Shown: in pieces, positions 7,556 through 10,517 of the stretch
Position numbering within the stretch: position 1 is the first letter of the stretch
Layout of the letters: each line of letters opens with the position of its first letter
NCBI GenBank assembly: GCA_026770595.1
Contig: MU634736.1
Span: 1 to 10,517, forward strand
Length of the DNA: 10,517 nucleotides
Direction: 5' to 3'
From: Ochromonadaceae sp. CCMP2298
Lineage: Eukaryota; Sar; Synurophyceae; Ochromonadales; Ochromonadaceae
Position numbers and translations under genes: made by a program
The notes under the pieces: generated by a model
What the model was told of the DNA's origin: nothing
What the model saw: the letters and a program-made list of their open reading frames with translations, nothing else
Database searches by the model: none

Positions 7556-8737
7556 ATGGCTGGGACTGTTTTCACTCGGGCAGTCGCTTGGGCGATTCTT
7601 CTGTCTCACTTTGCAGTTGGATTTTCCTACCTCTCTCCCTTGCCCAGTGCAAACTGCTTTGGAGCCTCAGTTTGTTGGAAGTCCCCCCCGCAACATCGTG
7701 GTCGCCCAGACGTTTGGATGTCGGGAAACTCCGCGGAGAAGAAAGCGAGCTTGGAACCGCAGGTGTCTCCACGGCGGAAGACGGTCCCCACACGCGTTAT
7801 GTATGATTCTGAGGGAGACGATGCGAAATCAGTGGGTCGTGTATCTGTGTATAGTGTGGGGGCTGGGCTGGACCTAGATGCTCTCAAAGCCCACGTGTTC
7901 GGCGTCCGCAGCGACGCAGCTGCTGGCGAGGTTTCGCTTATGAATGCTGACCGGGCCTACGGCCCCACTGAAGAGGTACTGCACGTGACGAATGCGCCGC
8001 TGCTTGTCTCACTAGATGTACAGCTGTCCCTGCTGAACGAGAGGGACGGGTCGGACGAGCAGAAGAGGGAGGCAGCAAGAGAGGCTCGGCTGCAGCAGGT
8101 GGCCATGCTCACGCAGGACATTTTCTACTTCGAGTACGGGGTGGTGGTCTTCTGGGGGCTGTCCTCTAGGGAGGAGAGCGCGGCGCTGACGGAGCTGGAG
8201 CCTTTCTTAGAGGAGGCAGTCACTCCGGAGGAACTCACCACCAGGTACAGCCCCTGCACCTGCCCGTACAGGAACCCCTTCCCTCCTGCCCCTACCCCTG
8301 CCCCTGCCCCTGCCCCTGCCCCTGCCCATCGACTACCGCATCTGCCCCACTGATCACTCTCCTCTGCCTCTTACACTGTTACAGTTTCGATACAATGACC
8401 TTCAAGTACGACCAAACCGCCAACCCAAAGCGGCCTGTGCGCTTCGACCGCATGCTCATCCGCACCCTGCGTGTAGAGGAGAAGCTCGCCCTCTCCTACG
8501 CCATGTCACAGTCCAGCAAGCTGTTCGTGTTCGAGTACAAGGTGCTGCAGAGCCTCGAGAAGACGCGCTTCCTGCCCAAGGAGCTGGCGATGAAGGGCGA
8601 GATCCGGTACAACAAGAAGCGCCTGAACAAGATCATCGGACAGCTGTTCGTGGAGCAGACGGAGGTCAACCTCTTCAGCTCCATCCTGGACTCGCCAGAC
8701 TTCCTATGGGTGAGTCTACATACGCACATACATACGC

Positions 8738-8772
<35 letters not shown>

Positions 8773-9147
8773 TATACACATATATATATACACACATACA
8801 CAGCACACGCACGCTTGCACACACTCACACCCCCCCTCCCCCAGGACGACGACGAATTCGTGCCTGCGTACGAGTACATGCGGTCGTACCTCGAGGTGGA
8901 GGACCGCGTGCAGCTGCTGAACAGCCGACTAGGCGTTATCCGAGAGCTGCTGGACGTGCTCACCGCGCAGGTGGCGGACAACAACTCCACCCGCCTGGAG
9001 TGGATCGTGATCTGGCTCATCTCGGTGGACCTGCTCATGAGCATCGCGCAGAACCCGCTGTTCGCAGGAAAGCGAATCATCTCCGCCCTGTGCGTGCCCA
9101 CGATCATCCTGGGCTACAAGAATTACAAGTCCATCGATAAGATCTAG
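7556..9147 (+). CDS. DUF155 (RMD1/RMND1/Sif2 family) membrane protein with N-terminal targeting leader, 3 exons
   Basis: Exons 7556-8244, 8385-8709 and 8845-9147 give 438 residues. Family hallmarks in order: DIFYFEYGVVVFWGL (starts near residue 185), the acidic block after it, TFKYD, a long helical region with LSYAMSQSSKLFVFE, IGQLFVEQTEVNLFSS, DSPDFLW, YLEVEDRVQLLNSRL, and LEWIVIWLISVDLL followed by a second hydrophobic stretch (LCVPTIILGY), the usual C-terminal membrane anchor. Known members (yeast Rmd1 and Sif2/Sif3, human RMND1, Arabidopsis RRG) are mainly mitochondrial; RMND1 supports mitochondrial translation. Here the N-terminus is a signal peptide (hydrophobic AVAWAILLSHFAVG after Arg8) with a likely cut before Phe23, then a basic, Ser/Pro-rich, weakly conserved region to about 85. 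That layout matches bipartite plastid leaders of red-lineage secondary plastids. I chose the ATG at 7556 because the leader starts there. The plastid location is inferred. Confidence 0.9.
8245..8384 (+). other. DUF155 gene intron 1 (140 bp), CCCCTG repeats
   Basis: The donor GTACAG follows CCAG at 8244; the acceptor TGTTACAG ends at 8384. Splicing is phase 2 and forms a Ser codon (AG|T), joining the acidic linker to SFDTMTFKYD as in the family. Bases 8284-8328 are tandem CCCCTG hexamers. Confidence 0.9.
8710..8844 (+). other. DUF155 gene intron 2 (135 bp), TACA/TA repeats, no in-frame stop
   Basis: The donor GTGAGT follows the conserved TGG codon of DFLW; the acceptor CCTCCCCCAG ends at 8844. 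It is phase 0. Bases 8716-8815 are a CATA/TACA and TA/CA microsatellite. The length is a multiple of three and the frame is open throughout, so retention would insert 45 His/Thr/Tyr/Ile-rich residues. Loss of conservation across it and the clean splice sites show it is an intron. Confidence 0.9.
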
Positions 9148-9404
9148 TTAAACGCAAGCGGCGAGATAGAATTATGCGCCCAAAGTATGTGCAAACTTCA
9201 AATCAGCTTTCGTGGTCCCAAGTTCCTTTGCGTTTCGTTTCGCGGCGTCCCACAACATCCCCCAAAGAGGTCTGTGCGATTCCCACGTCGATGATATAGG
9301 ATGTAGGTCAACCCCGTCGCAGCTTCATGCAACCCCTGCATCTGGTCTCATGAAAGGTAAGCATCTTTTATTCTTTGTCGTTGAGTTAGTGATGTATTCC
9401 TGTC

Positions 9405-9410
9405 AATAAA
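9405..9410 (+). terminator. Possible polyadenylation signal AATAAA
   Basis: A canonical AATAAA hexamer lies downstream of the DUF155 gene and upstream of HSP70, the expected place for 3' end formation. A chance match in AT-rich sequence is possible, and many protists do not use this hexamer. Confidence 0.35.
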
Positions 9411-9498
9411 GTATGCCTAACACTTTTTCTAACCGCTCACCTTGAACAAAGGGGACTAAGGGAAATCCTTCAAAGATCTCCCGGGACCGGGACTTGGA

Positions 9499-9560
9499 CT
9501 TCGGAACCTTCGAAAAGAACTTTTCAATTACGAACTTCAACTTGCCGAAGTTCGGAGACC
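9499..9560 (+). promoter_or_regulatory. Candidate heat-shock element cluster upstream of HSP70
   Basis: A run of GAA/TTC triplets in alternating orientation: TTC 9500, GAA 9504, TTC 9509, GAA 9512, GAA 9517, GAA 9532, TTC 9536, GAA 9547 and TTC 9551. GAACCTTC at 9504-9511 is a perfect GAAnnTTC pair, the core of heat-shock factor sites; the other pairs have spacers of 0 or 1, so the full three-unit consensus is imperfect. The position, 140-200 nt before the HSP70 start codon, is what heat-shock factor control of this gene would need. Confidence 0.5.
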
Positions 9561-9696
9561 GGCTTCCTCGTCAATTGACCAGCTTCTACAGAAGTTCCTC
9601 TCTGAGCTTCTGCATACGGCATCATTTAGTCGATCATTTAGGTCCACCACTCTCATTTGGTGAAGCACTCCAGCTCAACGAGGAATCCAATCAACG

Positions 9697-10149
9697 ATGT
9701 CTGCGCTCAGCGGTGCTTCGGTGGGGATCGACTTGGGTACCACCTACTCGTGCGTGGGCGTCTGGCAGAATGATCGCGTGGAGATTATTGCCAATGACCA
9801 GGGAAACCGCACCACACCCTCTTACGTTGCGTTCACAGACACCGAGCGCCTCATCGGCGATGCCGCCAAGAACCAGGTGGCTCAGAATGCAAGAAACACT
9901 GTCTTCGACGCGAAGAGATTGATCGGCCGCAAGTTTTCGGATGATGTGGTTCAGGCGGACATGAAGCACTGGCCCTTCAAGGTCAAAAAGGGGCCCGCCG
10001 ACAAGCCTTTGATCGAGGTGGTCTTCAAGGGCGAGACCAAGGAGTTCGCGTCCGAGGAGATCTCCTCCATGGTGCTCAACAAGATGAAGGAAGTCGCCGA
10101 GGCCTACCTGGGCCGCGAGGTCAAGAACGCCGTCATCACCGTGCCCGCA

Positions 10150-10191
<42 letters not shown>

Positions 10192-10517
10192 TCTATCTCA
10201 GGGCTCAACGTTCTGCGCATCATCAACGAGCCCACGGCTGCCGCCATCGCGTACGGGCTGGACAAGAAGACCAACGAGAAGAACGTGCTGATATTCGACC
10301 TGGGCGGGGGCACCTTCGACGTCTCCCTGCTGACCATCGAGGAGGGCATTTTCGAGGTCAAGGCCACTGCGGGTGACACGCATCTGGGAGGCGAGGACTT
10401 CGACAACCGCCTCGTGGCGCACTTCACCGAGGAGTTCAAGCGCAAGGTCAGAAAAGACATCTCCGAGGACCAGCGTGCTCTGCGCCGCCTGCGCACCGCC
10501 TGCGAGCGCGCCAAGAG
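9697..10517 (+). CDS. Cytosolic HSP70 chaperone, 5' part (truncated by window)
   Basis: The first 273 residues of an HSP70, an ATP-driven chaperone that binds unfolded proteins. The fragment covers most of the nucleotide-binding domain. Visible are the phosphate-1 loop [12 protein letters not shown] (from I11), [15 protein letters not shown], the [20 protein letters not shown] segment, [16 protein letters not shown], and the second phosphate loop [14 protein letters not shown] (from I199), then the [13 protein letters not shown] signature. The N-terminus begins a few residues before the first loop with no signal or transit peptide, which indicates the cytosolic/nuclear form rather than BiP, mitochondrial or plastid DnaK. 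The C-terminal EEVD, which would confirm this, lies outside. There is no intron in this part. [12 protein letters not shown] replaces the usual AG-x-IAGLN, a mild variant. The upstream GAA/TTC cluster suggests stress induction. Confidence 0.97.

Larger units (their letters stand above)
9148..9696. other. 3' flank of DUF155 gene and HSP70 promoter/leader
   Basis: This 549-bp spacer is AT-richer than the exons. It contains AATAAA at 9405-9410, about 260 nt after the DUF155 stop, and a cluster of heat-shock-element-like triplets at 9499-9560. A GTAAGC at 9357 could be a splice donor of an untranslated exon, but no matching acceptor is convincing. The 65-codon frame at 9212-9409 shows no family resemblance and is not called a gene. 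Confidence 0.55.

Noticed and set aside
8716-8815. CRISPR-like or functional repeat array
   Set aside because: It is a simple TACA/TA microsatellite without spacers, inside a spliceosomal intron of a eukaryotic gene.
8395-9147. Separate 250-residue gene starting at ATG 8395 and reading through the TACA repeat
   Set aside because: Conserved DUF155 sequence continues from the preceding exon through a phase-2 intron, and the repeat is removed by clean GTGAGT...CCCAG sites.

Overview
This window looks like nuclear DNA from a flagellated, probably photosynthetic protist. The genes have short GT-AG introns (94-196 bp), GC-rich exons with G/C-ending codons, and AT-richer spacers. Four protein genes are supported: an axonemal DM10/EF-hand protein, which implies motile cilia; a CAMK-like Ser/Thr kinase; a DUF155 (RMD1/RMND1-type) membrane protein; and the 5' part of a cytosolic HSP70. 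The DUF155 protein starts with a signal peptide ending in an A-V-G-F junction. This resembles the bipartite plastid-targeting leaders of algae with red-derived secondary plastids (cryptophytes, stramenopiles, haptophytes). I cannot name the genus.

Layout. Bases 1-1161 hold no convincing gene but contain a 306-bp element (453-758) with 21-bp terminal inverted repeats and a 3-bp flanking duplication, probably a non-autonomous DNA transposon (MITE-like). Next comes the two-exon DM10 gene (1162-3997, +). A convergent spacer with two poly-C runs (3998-4594) separates it from the four-exon kinase gene (4595-6991, -). A 564-bp divergent spacer (6992-7555) then carries a perfect 10+1+10 palindrome, a purine tract and a TATA-like box. 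The three-exon DUF155 gene follows (7556-9147, +). The last spacer (9148-9696) holds an AATAAA motif and a dense GAA/TTC cluster resembling heat-shock elements. HSP70 starts at 9697 and runs off the window.

The genes do not form an operon or an evident pathway; they are a typical mix of eukaryotic housekeeping and flagellar genes. Two things stand out. Five of the six introns are built largely of short tandem repeats, each a different kind (telomere-like 7-mers, 8-mers, 6-mers, CAGTAC-type, TACA/TA). The other is the MITE-like element. All exon joins were deduced from splice signals, reading-frame continuity and conserved protein motifs; no transcript evidence was available.
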